Positions 27,408 through 35,656 of a DNA stretch of 64,000 nucleotides are shown here, piece by piece. Location of the stretch: positions 806,001 to 870,000 of the forward strand of contig NZ_CP041687.1 in the NCBI RefSeq assembly GCF_007362475.1, written 5' to 3'. The position numbers were made by a program, and so were the translations under genes. How positions within the stretch are numbered: the stretch's first letter is position 1; each line of letters opens with the position of its first letter. Under the pieces are notes generated by a model, which worked only from the letters and a program-made list of their open reading frames with translations, did not search any database and had not been told where the DNA came from. This stretch comes from Chryseobacterium sp. SNU WT5 (GTDB lineage: Bacteria > Bacteroidota > Bacteroidia > Flavobacteriales > Weeksellaceae).

Positions 27408-29898
27408 CTTGTATATTTGGATGATTTTTTCCGGATAGCCACGTTCCTACGGCCTCTCTGGGTGAGCCATAAGTAGCATTCCAGTGCAAATAGTGATAGC
27501 GGAGGTTTTTCAAATTTTCATTCTCTTTTCCATTGTCAACATATCTGATAGGTTCGCCTCCTTCAAAACTATAAGCCCAGAGCTTATCTTTTATTTTTTG
27601 AAGAAATTTTTTATGGTCCATGCTGAAATTTTTAAATTCTAGCAAGGTTTCATCATTTATGGGTACTTCCTTTTTTTGACAAAAACCGGACATAATATGC
27701 AGTGGTATAAAACTATACTGATTGCTTACATTTAGCTTATCGCCCTCTAAGCGATATTTACCATAATACTCACTTATGGTCGTCTTGATATTTAACTCCG
27801 GTTCTTTGAACCATCCCTGCTGTATAAAATATTTCTTCTCTTTTTCCAAATCATCTTTGTCGTGAGAAAGGAGCAACCTATAACACAAATTTCGACCACC
27901 TTCCGAATAGGCTCCACCTACATCACAATGCACCCCCGGAAAGGTAAGTTCCATACCCCCTTTTTTACCACTATCAGTAGAAGTTCTCGCAACTGAGGAA
28001 ATTTTAACTAAGTCAAAATTAGCTCGGTACTCATCTTCTGCGACCATATGCACTACATAGTTTGCTTTATTTACATCATGAAGCCCCAAATGTTTAGCAT
28101 CATTTCCCTGAACAAGTCCGTGATGAGGGACGGTATCATAAATCCCAACGAATCGCACATTAACTTTCGTCCGCGAATCCAAAAGATCGATCTCCTGCAA
28201 AAGCTGTCCTAAAACACCGAAATCGGGCATTAATTTTCCTAAGTAGGACAATGGCAAAGGGTTTTTTTGCAAATCTTCTACGAGATGGACAAGACCCATT
28301 TTGGCCACATAGGGTCCGTGTTTTACTACATGTACAAAGTGCCGCGCGGCCGCTGCGCCACGGCTGAAACCGAAAACATCAAAAGTAATAGTATTTACAA
28401 ATTCCTTTTCTTTCTTTATGTTTTTCTTAATAACTTTCAAAATGTCAACAATACTTTTTCTTACCTTATCACGAATCCCGGCGTCTCCAGCACCAAATGC
28501 AGGTGCCTGCATTATGTCGTCTTTTTTATAATCCTCTTTTTCTAATTGTCCGCCTTGATTTTTTGGAGCACTGTGAGTACCTACTCCTTCTGTGTATATT
28601 GCAAATTGCATAATGTCCTCACTTCGATCTTGAATATAATTTTTAAATAAAATAGCAGGATTAGAAAGATCATTTTCATAGCTAGTTTCGCTATAGTCGG
28701 GATCGCCGTTATCTTTGTAGATAGCTTTCATATCATCAACATCAAGATTACCCAAACCTGTTGTATTTTTCGGAGCAGTTTTTTTTGGAGATCCCAAGCT
28801 ATCCATTTTCCGCTTCATTTCCGTGTTGTACATATTATTGAGTGTACCGTCTATGAAAACGCCGAAAGTGAAGTTTAGACCTTCTTTATTATCTTTAACA
28901 ACGGTATCTATTTCACCTACAACCACAGGCATATTGGTAACCTCCTGAGTTTGGTCTTTTTTAACGCCGTTTTTTTTAGAAACGTTTAAAACTGGTTTTA
29001 AACTTTCATTGTTTAGTACTTCTACATCTTTACCTGTCGCTTTTTGAAGTACCCTTGTCTCGATCTGCAATTCATCCCCAAACGAACCCTTTAGATCCAT
29101 ACTCTGTCCAAATTGCCAAATGTGATCGATCCCAACTTCGATCACCGCTTTTTGTATGGTGGTTGCTGCTTCTTTAGGATTGTCATCTTTCACCAGAAGA
29201 CCGGAAACAACTTTTTGCCCGTCTTCAAATGTCTGTACCGGATATGTTTTTACTTCTCTCTCAAAAAATTCACTGTTGGCTATATTCAGATCTTTGTTTA
29301 GCCCGTTTACATCTTTCAAGCCAACAAGAATTTCCTGACCGTAAAGACCTTGTGTGTAAATATGCAATAAAAGTTGAGAACCAAAGGCTATCTTTGTATC
29401 TTTAATCGGATTGTACTGCCTATCAGTCCATTCTATCTTAATGATTTTGGATTTTCCAGTCGCTTTTACTACGATTCCGTTTGGTATATTTCCTACAGGA
29501 GACTCTCCATCGAAGAAGGCTTCGATATAACAATATCCACCACCTTCCAAAACCTCTGGAAATACAAAATTTTTACCCAGATTTGAAATTCCTTTTTCCA
29601 CAAATTCATTGTGGTTCGCCGCTTTGGTATCCATTCCATAAACGGTGTTCCATGCCCAATTTACCGTCTCGAATTTTGCTATTTCGATTTTCGAATCAGC
29701 CATTTCTTTTACAGCTGCTGCGTTTTTTGGTGTTGCCGTTAAAATTTTTTCCAGATCGAGAATTCTTTTTTCCAGATCCTTTTTTTCTTTTATGAAAACA
29801 GTAAAACTTTTCTCTTTATCTAAGGTTAATTCCCCCTGAGCAAAACTGTAATCTATTAGTGATTTTGTTTCTAATTCTAAATGTAATCCCTGACTCAT
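27379..29898 (-). CDS. T6SS phospholipase-type effector, Tle1/DUF2235 family
   Basis: An 839-residue protein. Residues about 340-700 are a DUF2235 alpha/beta-hydrolase: FGVFIDGTLNN at 345-355, nucleophile motif GFSRG at 510-514 (Ser512), VGIYDTV near 595 and FPGVHCDVGGAY near 653-664 with the catalytic His. This is the Tle1 layout. The first 340 residues are a separate region of unknown role, perhaps for loading. Its start overlaps the PAAR-like gene stop (ATGA), and five lipoprotein genes follow. Predicted to attack target-cell membrane phospholipids. Confidence 0.88.
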   Translation of the reverse strand: MSQGLHLELETKSLIDYSFAQGELTLDKEKSFTVFIKEKKDLEKRILDLEKILTATPKNAAAVKEMADSKIEIAKFETVNWAWNTVYGMDTKAANHNEFVEKGISNLGKNFVFPEVLEGGGYCYIEAFFDGESPVGNIPNGIVVKATGKSKIIKIEWTDRQYNPIKDTKIAFGSQLLLHIYTQGLYGQEILVGLKDVNGLNKDLNIANSEFFEREVKTYPVQTFEDGQKVVSGLLVKDDNPKEAATTIQKAVIEVGIDHIWQFGQSMDLKGSFGDELQIETRVLQKATGKDVEVLNNESLKPVLNVSKKNGVKKDQTQEVTNMPVVVGEIDTVVKDNKEGLNFTFGVFIDGTLNNMYNTEMKRKMDSLGSPKKTAPKNTTGLGNLDVDDMKAIYKDNGDPDYSETSYENDLSNPAILFKNYIQDRSEDIMQFAIYTEGVGTHSAPKNQGGQLEKEDYKKDDIMQAPAFGAGDAGIRDKVRKSIVDILKVIKKNIKKEKEFVNTITFDVFGFSRGAAAARHFVHVVKHGPYVAKMGLVHLVEDLQKNPLPLSYLGKLMPDFGVLGQLLQEIDLLDSRTKVNVRFVGIYDTVPHHGLVQGNDAKHLGLHDVNKANYVVHMVAEDEYRANFDLVKISSVARTSTDSGKKGGMELTFPGVHCDVGGAYSEGGRNLCYRLLLSHDKDDLEKEKKYFIQQGWFKEPELNIKTTISEYYGKYRLEGDKLNVSNQYSFIPLHIMSGFCQKKEVPINDETLLEFKNFSMDHKKFLQKIKDKLWAYSFEGGEPIRYVDNGKENENLKNLRYHYLHWNATYGSPREAVGTWLSGKNHPNIQDGKRKRNVH

Positions 29899-30392
29899 AA
29901 CTGATTGGAATTTATGATGTGGTATATTTTCTTCTTATCTTCATCCAGATCAACAAACGGAAACAATTCCGCCAAAACGTCTTTATCCGCATTCTCCACA
30001 TTTTGCGCAGAAACTTCTGCAGTCTGACCGTGGTCAATAATCTTTATACAATCCGGGCCACCAATTGGGCAGGTTGCTTTGCTGTCTTCCAGCAGCGCTT
30101 TTCCGTTGTTGTCTTGCAAAGTAATTTTTTCGTAAAAGCCAGTCCACGCTGTTACTACAATTTGGCAAGGTTTGAAACCTCCTCCCGGAAGGGGTTGCAT
30201 TTTGCAAGGGCCAAAAGTATTTTTTTCGAAAGTTGCAGCACCAATATCCATATTAGTAGCCATCAATTTGGTGCTCCCTTCTTTATCATTGATGTAGCGT
30301 TTCGTTTGGGTTAATACCTTTAATTTATCGGGAGTAGCGCCGTAGGTGCAGCTGCAAATTGCGCCTTGGCAGACTAAATGTTTTTCACTCAT
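29895..30392 (-). CDS. PAAR-like T6SS spike-tip protein (DUF4280)
   Basis: A 165-residue protein with the DUF4280 pattern: CQGAICSCTYGATPDKLKVL, a central GPCKMQPLPGGGFKPC and CPIGGPDCIKIIDHGQ. DUF4280 proteins replace classical PAAR tips in this phylum and sharpen the VgrG spike. It is encoded between a LysM-type protein and the Tle1 effector, with a 4-base overlap to the effector. Confidence 0.87.
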   Translation of the reverse strand: MSEKHLVCQGAICSCTYGATPDKLKVLTQTKRYINDKEGSTKLMATNMDIGAATFEKNTFGPCKMQPLPGGGFKPCQIVVTAWTGFYEKITLQDNNGKALLEDSKATCPIGGPDCIKIIDHGQTAEVSAQNVENADKDVLAELFPFVDLDEDKKKIYHIINSNQL

Positions 30393-30421
30393 CTTTTGTG
30401 TTTTTGTGTGATTTAAATGTA

Positions 30422-31399
30422 CTATGAATTTTCTAATTCATAAAGCTGAAAATCAAGTTGAAATTTCTGGTCTTTTTCAAATACAGAAAGAGCTCCAGTG
30501 ATCGAGGATATTTCTTGCGTGTCTTTATGCAATTTGTACGATAAGTCGACTCTTCCCTTTTCCCTGTTTTTATTAAAAAAGCTTTCTTCCTCCCGTCCAG
30601 ATAGCTGTAAAACGATCTTATCGGTTGTGGTAAATTCTTTTTCTAACTGATAGTTTATGTTGTACGTAACTTCTTGTCCAATACTCGAAAAATAAATTTG
30701 TAAAACGTCATCTTTTAAAAAGGATGGATAACTTTGGTAAATGGGCAGAAAAAAAAGTTTATAAAAAACATTCCTTTCTAACAATGCTCGCTTTTCCTGA
30801 ATATTGAAAATTGCCTGATCGAGTTTCTGCAAAAGTTCATCTGTAGTGGTTGATTGATAATATTCTTTTAACTTCGGACGACACTCATTTTTCCACCTTT
30901 TAGCAATTTCTCCAGTATTCAAAATATTTAGCAAACTTCCATTACCATCTCTAGCAATTTCTAAAGGATATAAAACCTGCTCTGCTTTTTCAAATAATTG
31001 CTCAATGGTTTGATCAATCGTCTGATTGTTGACATTGGTTTGTCCCTTGGACAATTGCAGTGAAAGAGAGGTTCTCTTAATCTTAATCTCATAGTGCATT
31101 TGCAATTCCTTGGGAAGAAATTTAATAATAACTCCGTAAGTTTTCTCAGAATTATTAGTAGGTAGATCAAGAATTGTACTTTTTAAGAGCTGACGATTTC
31201 TATCCTTATAATTCTTTTGTGGTACATAAACATATTTTACATATTTGGGTAAAGTGAGCGTCAATAATTCTTGAAGGTTACAGTGTGAATTATGGAAATC
31301 AACCACTTCTTTTGGAGTCATTTCATATTCTTTTGAAAATTCCTCAATATTAAAAACCCCTTCTATCTTTGCTTTTACATATTTTTTGTCAGTATCCAT
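30422..31399 (-). CDS. LysM-like T6SS accessory protein, hcp1 module
   Basis: A 325-residue protein. The first 60 residues are LysM-like (FNIEEFSKEYEMTPKEVVDFHNSHC) though the usual GDTL is eroded. The rest shares layout with the proteins at 51202-52263 and 56701-57753: a beta-rich middle, a KW/SW segment near residue 160-200 and repeated Y-x-L-x-K ends. In all three cases the gene lies just before a PAAR-like gene, suggesting a loading adaptor between VgrG and the PAAR-effector. Function not established. Confidence 0.72.
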   Translation of the reverse strand: MDTDKKYVKAKIEGVFNIEEFSKEYEMTPKEVVDFHNSHCNLQELLTLTLPKYVKYVYVPQKNYKDRNRQLLKSTILDLPTNNSEKTYGVIIKFLPKELQMHYEIKIKRTSLSLQLSKGQTNVNNQTIDQTIEQLFEKAEQVLYPLEIARDGNGSLLNILNTGEIAKRWKNECRPKLKEYYQSTTTDELLQKLDQAIFNIQEKRALLERNVFYKLFFLPIYQSYPSFLKDDVLQIYFSSIGQEVTYNINYQLEKEFTTTDKIVLQLSGREEESFFNKNREKGRVDLSYKLHKDTQEISSITGALSVFEKDQKFQLDFQLYELENS

Positions 31400-31433
31400 A
31401 AGTCCTCAAGTCTCAATTTAGTTGAGTTAAAAA

Positions 31434-31460
31434 TACCCTGAATATTTCAGATTCAGGGTA
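31434..31460 (-). terminator. Hairpin after hcp1
   Basis: TACCCTGAAT/ATTCAGGGTA stem with a 7-base loop; on the minus strand it is followed by a T run. It probably lets hcp1 be expressed far above the downstream LysM/PAAR/effector genes, which would depend on read-through. Confidence 0.8.
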
Positions 31461-31487
31461 CCTTTTATAAATAATTGATTCGGTTTC

Positions 31488-31895
31488 TTATTTTCCTGGC
31501 CAAATACCTTCATATTCGCCACCACCGTAAGTGATCTTCTCGGCACTGATAACGAAAGAAACCAACATACTGTTGCTGTCCATTGCGTCGAATTCTACTT
31601 CGTGCTGAATTACATATCCGTTCTCCCAGTTCAACTTGATCAAAGTTCCTTCTTCATGAGATTTATTGAAGGTTACTTCACCTACCGTTGGTTTGTATTT
31701 TCCATTCAATAATGATTCGATGATGTCAGATTTGTCTGTCGCTTCGATCGTTACTTTAATAATTGCATTGCTTGGATCAGATGCTACTCTACCCGAAACA
31801 TCTGTAGATCTCGCTACACTGTAGTTTAGTTTTAGTACTTTGGAGTCTTCTCCGTTATTGAATTTTAAGACTGCTCTTGAATTGTTTGCTGCCAT
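31488..31895 (-). CDS. tssD: T6SS tube protein TssD (Hcp), copy 1
   Basis: A 135-residue protein of the Bacteroidota TssD family: AVLKFNNGEDSKVLKLNYS at the start, then VEFDAMDSNSMLVSFVISAE and a C-terminal ITYGGGEYEGIWPGK. It polymerises into the inner tube. It differs from the copy at 60009-60416 at only six positions, all in the last 40 residues. Confidence 0.95.
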   Translation of the reverse strand: MAANNSRAVLKFNNGEDSKVLKLNYSVARSTDVSGRVASDPSNAIIKVTIEATDKSDIIESLLNGKYKPTVGEVTFNKSHEEGTLIKLNWENGYVIQHEVEFDAMDSNSMLVSFVISAEKITYGGGEYEGIWPGK

Positions 31896-31946
31896 GATTT
31901 CTAAATTTTAAGGTTAACTATTAATTTGTGATTGATTTTAATAATT

Positions 31947-31977
31947 CAAACCTACAAGTCTTTCAGTTCAATCACAA
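31947..31977 (-). promoter_or_regulatory. hcp1 promoter
   Basis: On the minus strand TTG (31977-31975), a 20-base spacer and TAGGTTTG (31954-31947) match the Bacteroidota promoter consensus at ideal spacing. The start codon lies 52 bases downstream of the -7 element, so the mRNA has a leader of about 45 bases. Confidence 0.75.
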
Positions 31978-32000
31978 GCGATTTTTATTTATTTTGGAAT

Positions 32001-32020
32001 TTGTAGTAGTTTTACTACAA
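32001..32020. promoter_or_regulatory. Inverted repeat TGTAGTA-N4-TACTACA, hcp1-proximal site
   Basis: TTGTAGTAGTTTTACTACAA: 8-bp arms around GTTT. Its centre lies 63.5 bases upstream of the edge of the hcp1 -7 element, exactly the distance found at hcp2. No T run follows, so it is not a terminator. Likely a regulator-binding site. Confidence 0.78.
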
Positions 32021-32156
32021 GCCCGAAAAGAGCTGATTTCGCTCTTTTATTTGGCGTTAAACTCTTTGGTAATAGGCGCACGCGGATTTTTTGATTTTTA
32101 AAATTCCCAAGCAAAATTTTCATTTTACAGCTAAAATCACGAAAAATCCCGAAATT

Positions 32157-32176
32157 TTGTAGTAGATCTACTACAA
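32157..32176. promoter_or_regulatory. Inverted repeat TGTAGTA-N4-TACTACA, distal site near vgrG1
   Basis: TTGTAGTAGATCTACTACAA is a perfect 20-bp palindrome centred 156 bases from the first site. It also abuts the -33 region of the predicted vgrG1 promoter, so one site could serve both divergent units. Confidence 0.78.
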
Positions 32177-32197
32177 CTTAGATTGAAGTATTTAAAC

Positions 32198-32205
32198 TAA
32201 ATTTG
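32198..32205 (+). promoter_or_regulatory. Candidate vgrG1 -7 element
   Basis: TAAATTTG matches TAnnTTTG. No TTG lies at the right distance; the palindrome 32157-32176 occupies that place, which suggests activator dependence. Leader to the vgrG1 start is about 100 bases. Confidence 0.45.
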
Positions 32206-32312
32206 TTTTTGTACTTGGTCCCTTTTAAACGAAGCCAACGATCACCTATTTTGAAATCACCTTGAACACTAAGGTTTACAAGGTATAATTTTAATTTTTC
32301 AAAACACACGAT

Positions 32313-34274
32313 ATGGAAAAGAACGGAAATTCAGAAGCAGTATTTTTCAAACCCCAGAAGTTTACGCCTCAAAATAACGCAGATAGTATTAAAAATAACC
32401 ATCAGGCTGGTATCAACCGTTTGGTGAAACTTTCTGTCGTCATCAATGGAAAGATCATCAAGCATTACAAACATTTTAAACTCACTCAAAGTGCACGACG
32501 GCACCACAGTTTTGAATTGACCCTTGCCCATGATGCTTTAGGAGAAAGACAAACTCATCAGCTGGAAGAAGCCAACCGCTTTCTAGGCAACCGATTGACG
32601 GTAAAGATCATGCACAAAGATATCGACGACAGTCCGGAGCGTGTTTTTGTGGGCGTCATTACGGGAGTGAGTTTCAGTCAGGACGGTCACAGTTTAGGAA
32701 ATATTGTTTTGAAAGGATTCAGTCCGACTATTTTATTGGATGCTGCGCCACACACCCAGAGTTTTGGCGGTGATGGTCCGGTGAATATGGGAATCATTGC
32801 AGATCGTGTCATTAAACAGGGAATCAGCAGTGCTTATGATGTAAGAGTGGATGCCAAAGCTTCTTCTCAGATATTATATAGTGCACAATATGAAGAAACG
32901 CATTATAATTATCTCGCGAGAATGGCAGAAGCTTACGGCGAACAGTTTTTCTACGATGGTGAGGTCCTGCACTTTGGAAATATGCCACCTCAGAACAAAG
33001 CAATTGAATTGACTTTCGGCAGCAATGTTTCTGATATCAATGTCGAATTAAAAGCAGTTCACATTAAACCCACTTTTTATGGTTACAACAGCAGCTCTCA
33101 TGCAAAGCTGACCTCTGGAGAAACACCCATTAAACATAAAAGTGATCTGGCGAAAACGTCGTACACTAATAACGAAGGAATCTTCAAAACAAAATCACTG
33201 CAAGTAGCGCCAATTAGAGCGACCACCGATATGGATATCGTGAACTCTCAGACAAGTGAAGCCGGGAGTAAAGCCGTAGAAGTTTTCACCGTCTCGGGTG
33301 GCACCACGGTTCCTTTTTTGTATCCAGGCTGTGTCGCAGATCTGAAAATGCGAAAAACAGATTCTAACCAAACGAGTTACTTCACCCGCGTCATGATGAC
33401 GGAAGTCACGCACGAAATCGATACGCTAGGTCATTACACCGGAACTTTTGAAGCCATTGCTTCGGACACGGGTTACATGCCGAAACCGGATTTTGTTTTA
33501 CCCAAAGCTGAACCTCAAATCGCCACAGTGATCTCCAATATGGATCCTTCAGGGCAAGGCCGCGTCACCGTTCGTTTCGACTGGCAAATGCACGATACGA
33601 CTAATTTTATCAGAATGATGTCTCCCGACGCCGGCGGAACGGATCAGGTTTCCCAAAACCGCGGTTACGTGGCCATCCCGGAAGTCGGCGATCAGGTCAT
33701 GGTTGGTTTTGTACACAATCATCCCGACCGACCGTTTGTGATGGGAGGAATGTTTCATGGCGGAACCGCCCTGGGTGGATTTGCAGATAACCGTGTAAAG
33801 TCGATCATGACCCGCAGTGGGCATAAGATCGTTTTTACCGAAGATGAAAGTATTATTATCACCGACAAGTCTGGCAATAAAATCCACATGGACACCACAG
33901 GAAGCAATATTAATATTACGGCGCCGGAGACGATGACGCTGAACTGCAAGAATATGAATATCAATGTGGGAGAGAATATGACGGCTTTCGTAGGAAATAA
34001 CCAAAGTACAACAGTTGGTCAAAATCAAACTAATACTGTAGGTATGAATCAAACCGAAAGTGTGGGAATGATGAAGAATCTTTCTGTTGGGGCAAATTTT
34101 ATGACTAATGTTGTAGGAAGTTTGATGGAATTTGTAAAAGGAAATCGAGAAAGCAAAGCCAAAGAAGTGAAAGAAAATTCGAAACGACGAGAAATTGTAT
34201 CACAAGAAAATAATGATATTCATTCTCAAAAACAGTTCAATAATAATAGTGGTGAAAATTCAAAAATGCATTAA
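32313..34274 (+). CDS. vgrG: T6SS spike protein VgrG (TssI), copy 1
   Basis: A 653-residue full-length VgrG: gp27-like part (AQYEETHYNYLARMAEAYGEQFFYDGEVLHFG, about residues 190-230), OB-fold core with SNMDPSGQGRVTVRFDWQ, the conserved SPDAGGTDQVSQNRGYVAIP and GDQVMVGFVHNHPDRPFVM, then a beta-helix of repeated NxT/VG steps (NINVGENMTAFVGNNQ...). It forms the trimeric tip. The last 60 residues are charged and Asn/Gln/Ser-rich and probably carry cargo. The effector gene begins two bases after its stop. Confidence 0.95.
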   Translation: MEKNGNSEAVFFKPQKFTPQNNADSIKNNHQAGINRLVKLSVVINGKIIKHYKHFKLTQSARRHHSFELTLAHDALGERQTHQLEEANRFLGNRLTVKIMHKDIDDSPERVFVGVITGVSFSQDGHSLGNIVLKGFSPTILLDAAPHTQSFGGDGPVNMGIIADRVIKQGISSAYDVRVDAKASSQILYSAQYEETHYNYLARMAEAYGEQFFYDGEVLHFGNMPPQNKAIELTFGSNVSDINVELKAVHIKPTFYGYNSSSHAKLTSGETPIKHKSDLAKTSYTNNEGIFKTKSLQVAPIRATTDMDIVNSQTSEAGSKAVEVFTVSGGTTVPFLYPGCVADLKMRKTDSNQTSYFTRVMMTEVTHEIDTLGHYTGTFEAIASDTGYMPKPDFVLPKAEPQIATVISNMDPSGQGRVTVRFDWQMHDTTNFIRMMSPDAGGTDQVSQNRGYVAIPEVGDQVMVGFVHNHPDRPFVMGGMFHGGTALGGFADNRVKSIMTRSGHKIVFTEDESIIITDKSGNKIHMDTTGSNINITAPETMTLNCKNMNINVGENMTAFVGNNQSTTVGQNQTNTVGMNQTESVGMMKNLSVGANFMTNVVGSLMEFVKGNRESKAKEVKENSKRREIVSQENNDIHSQKQFNNNSGENSKMH

Positions 34275-34276
34275 TT

Positions 34277-35656
34277 ATGTCAATCATACGAATTACAGAG
34301 GGAGAAAATATTACAAATATAGAGAAAGGATGGACAGTTTTTACCGATACATTTGATGCTTATGCAGGACAATTTAGTCATTTTACTGCAACGGATGGAA
34401 CTGTTTTCGGAAATCCTGAAAGTGATAAGAGTGAAGAAACCCATTATTTCAAAGAAGGATGGTGGAGTTCTGATTCGCAAGGTAATAGTAGGATAACAGA
34501 AGCGGGAATTGGACAAGTAGTTTATTTTCAGGTAAAAACTAAAAACATTACTGAGCCAAATGCAGATGTGGGGATGCAACTATATGATAAGGATGGGGGA
34601 TTGGGAGGAGAAGATGATCCTATTGGTGTAAGAAAAGTTACTCAAGATGGCAGTTTGGGAGCATTAGTAACAGAAAAACGAGTGACAAATAATGCAATAG
34701 TGTATCATCTTACTTTAAGTGATGGATTAGCAAGTTTTATTGAAGACGATTTTGGAGACGAAATAGAACTTTATTTTGAGTGCAGCTATAAAGAAGATAT
34801 AAATGTAAAACTACCATTATCTTCAGAGTTATATCTCAAAGTAGAAATATGTGACAAAAATGTTGTTCAAAGTTTTAACAATAAGCAATATGGCAGCTGT
34901 GATTTTTATCGTTTTAGATATGATGATTTTATGCGAAGACATAAACATTGCGGACATATGCCTCCTGTGTATTATTTTGGAGAAATGCGGGAATTAAGTT
35001 ATTGGAGTGTAATAGATAACATAACAGAATGGTGGACACCAAGTCTTACAAATGAAATGAAACAAATAAGCGTTTCTGTGGAAGAAGTAGAAAAACAGGG
35101 TTATAAATACAAACCATCACCTTCTACCAGTTATGGTTTTAAATATTGCACACGGTTTTCCAGAGTATTGATGCCAACATTAACACAAAGAGGGCAAGTA
35201 TGGCTTACTGAAGCTAGATTTAAATTACAAAAATATATGGAACAAGGAGTTATTAATAAAACATATATAGCGAATTATGACGTTGTCATTCTAGACTCAT
35301 TGGAAAATAATTTTAATGATAACTTCAAAAAATTTAATTGGAGCTCCATGAGTTATGAATTTGATCAGGAAATGCAAACAAAATATTATACGAATATCGA
35401 AATAGATAATGATAAATTTCAAGATTTTGCTTTCGCGACACATCCAGACGCTTATGACCCTGTAAAGATGTCATATTTATCAGCAGATGACCTATTGAAA
35501 ATAATGTCAACTCCTGATATGAAAGAATGGCTGGGGTCTGCTACTTGGGCACAAGCTTTAATTATGGCAAGAAATCTGAATTACCGTGAAATTACCGAAG
35601 CAACTTTAAACCGTTTCTTCAAAAAATATATACTAGGAGATGACGGATTTAAATAA
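34277..35656 (+). CDS. Predicted T6SS effector of unknown activity (vgrG1 module)
   Basis: A 459-residue protein starting right after vgrG1. The first ~110 residues (SIIRITEGENITNIEKGWTV, FKEGWWSSDSQG) form a beta-rich domain whose opening resembles that of the effector at 41250 (SRIVKGNITKIIGGNYKVYS). It is probably a sorting or loading domain. The C-terminal ~250 residues are rich in aromatic and charged residues (CTRFSRVLMPTLTQRGQVWL, ALIMARNLNYREITEATLN); I recognise no catalytic motif. The stop overlaps the start of a lipoprotein gene, the usual effector/immunity layout. Confidence 0.7.
   Translation: MSIIRITEGENITNIEKGWTVFTDTFDAYAGQFSHFTATDGTVFGNPESDKSEETHYFKEGWWSSDSQGNSRITEAGIGQVVYFQVKTKNITEPNADVGMQLYDKDGGLGGEDDPIGVRKVTQDGSLGALVTEKRVTNNAIVYHLTLSDGLASFIEDDFGDEIELYFECSYKEDINVKLPLSSELYLKVEICDKNVVQSFNNKQYGSCDFYRFRYDDFMRRHKHCGHMPPVYYFGEMRELSYWSVIDNITEWWTPSLTNEMKQISVSVEEVEKQGYKYKPSPSTSYGFKYCTRFSRVLMPTLTQRGQVWLTEARFKLQKYMEQGVINKTYIANYDVVILDSLENNFNDNFKKFNWSSMSYEFDQEMQTKYYTNIEIDNDKFQDFAFATHPDAYDPVKMSYLSADDLLKIMSTPDMKEWLGSATWAQALIMARNLNYREITEATLNRFFKKYILGDDGFK

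Larger units (their letters stand above)
31896..32312. other. Divergent control region between hcp1 and vgrG1
   Basis: This 417-base gap has no gene. It holds a strong hcp1 promoter (31947-31977), two TTGTAGTA/TACTACAA inverted repeats (32001-32020, 32157-32176) and a candidate vgrG1 -7 element (32198-32205). Confidence 0.8.

Noticed and set aside
32157-32176. Perfect palindrome read as a terminator
   Set aside because: No T run follows on either strand, and the same motif recurs at fixed distance from promoters; a binding site fits better.
33549-34052. 167-codon minus-strand frame within vgrG1
   Set aside because: It is antisense to the conserved vgrG core and reappears opposite the other vgrG copy at 40555-41016; no independent coding signal.
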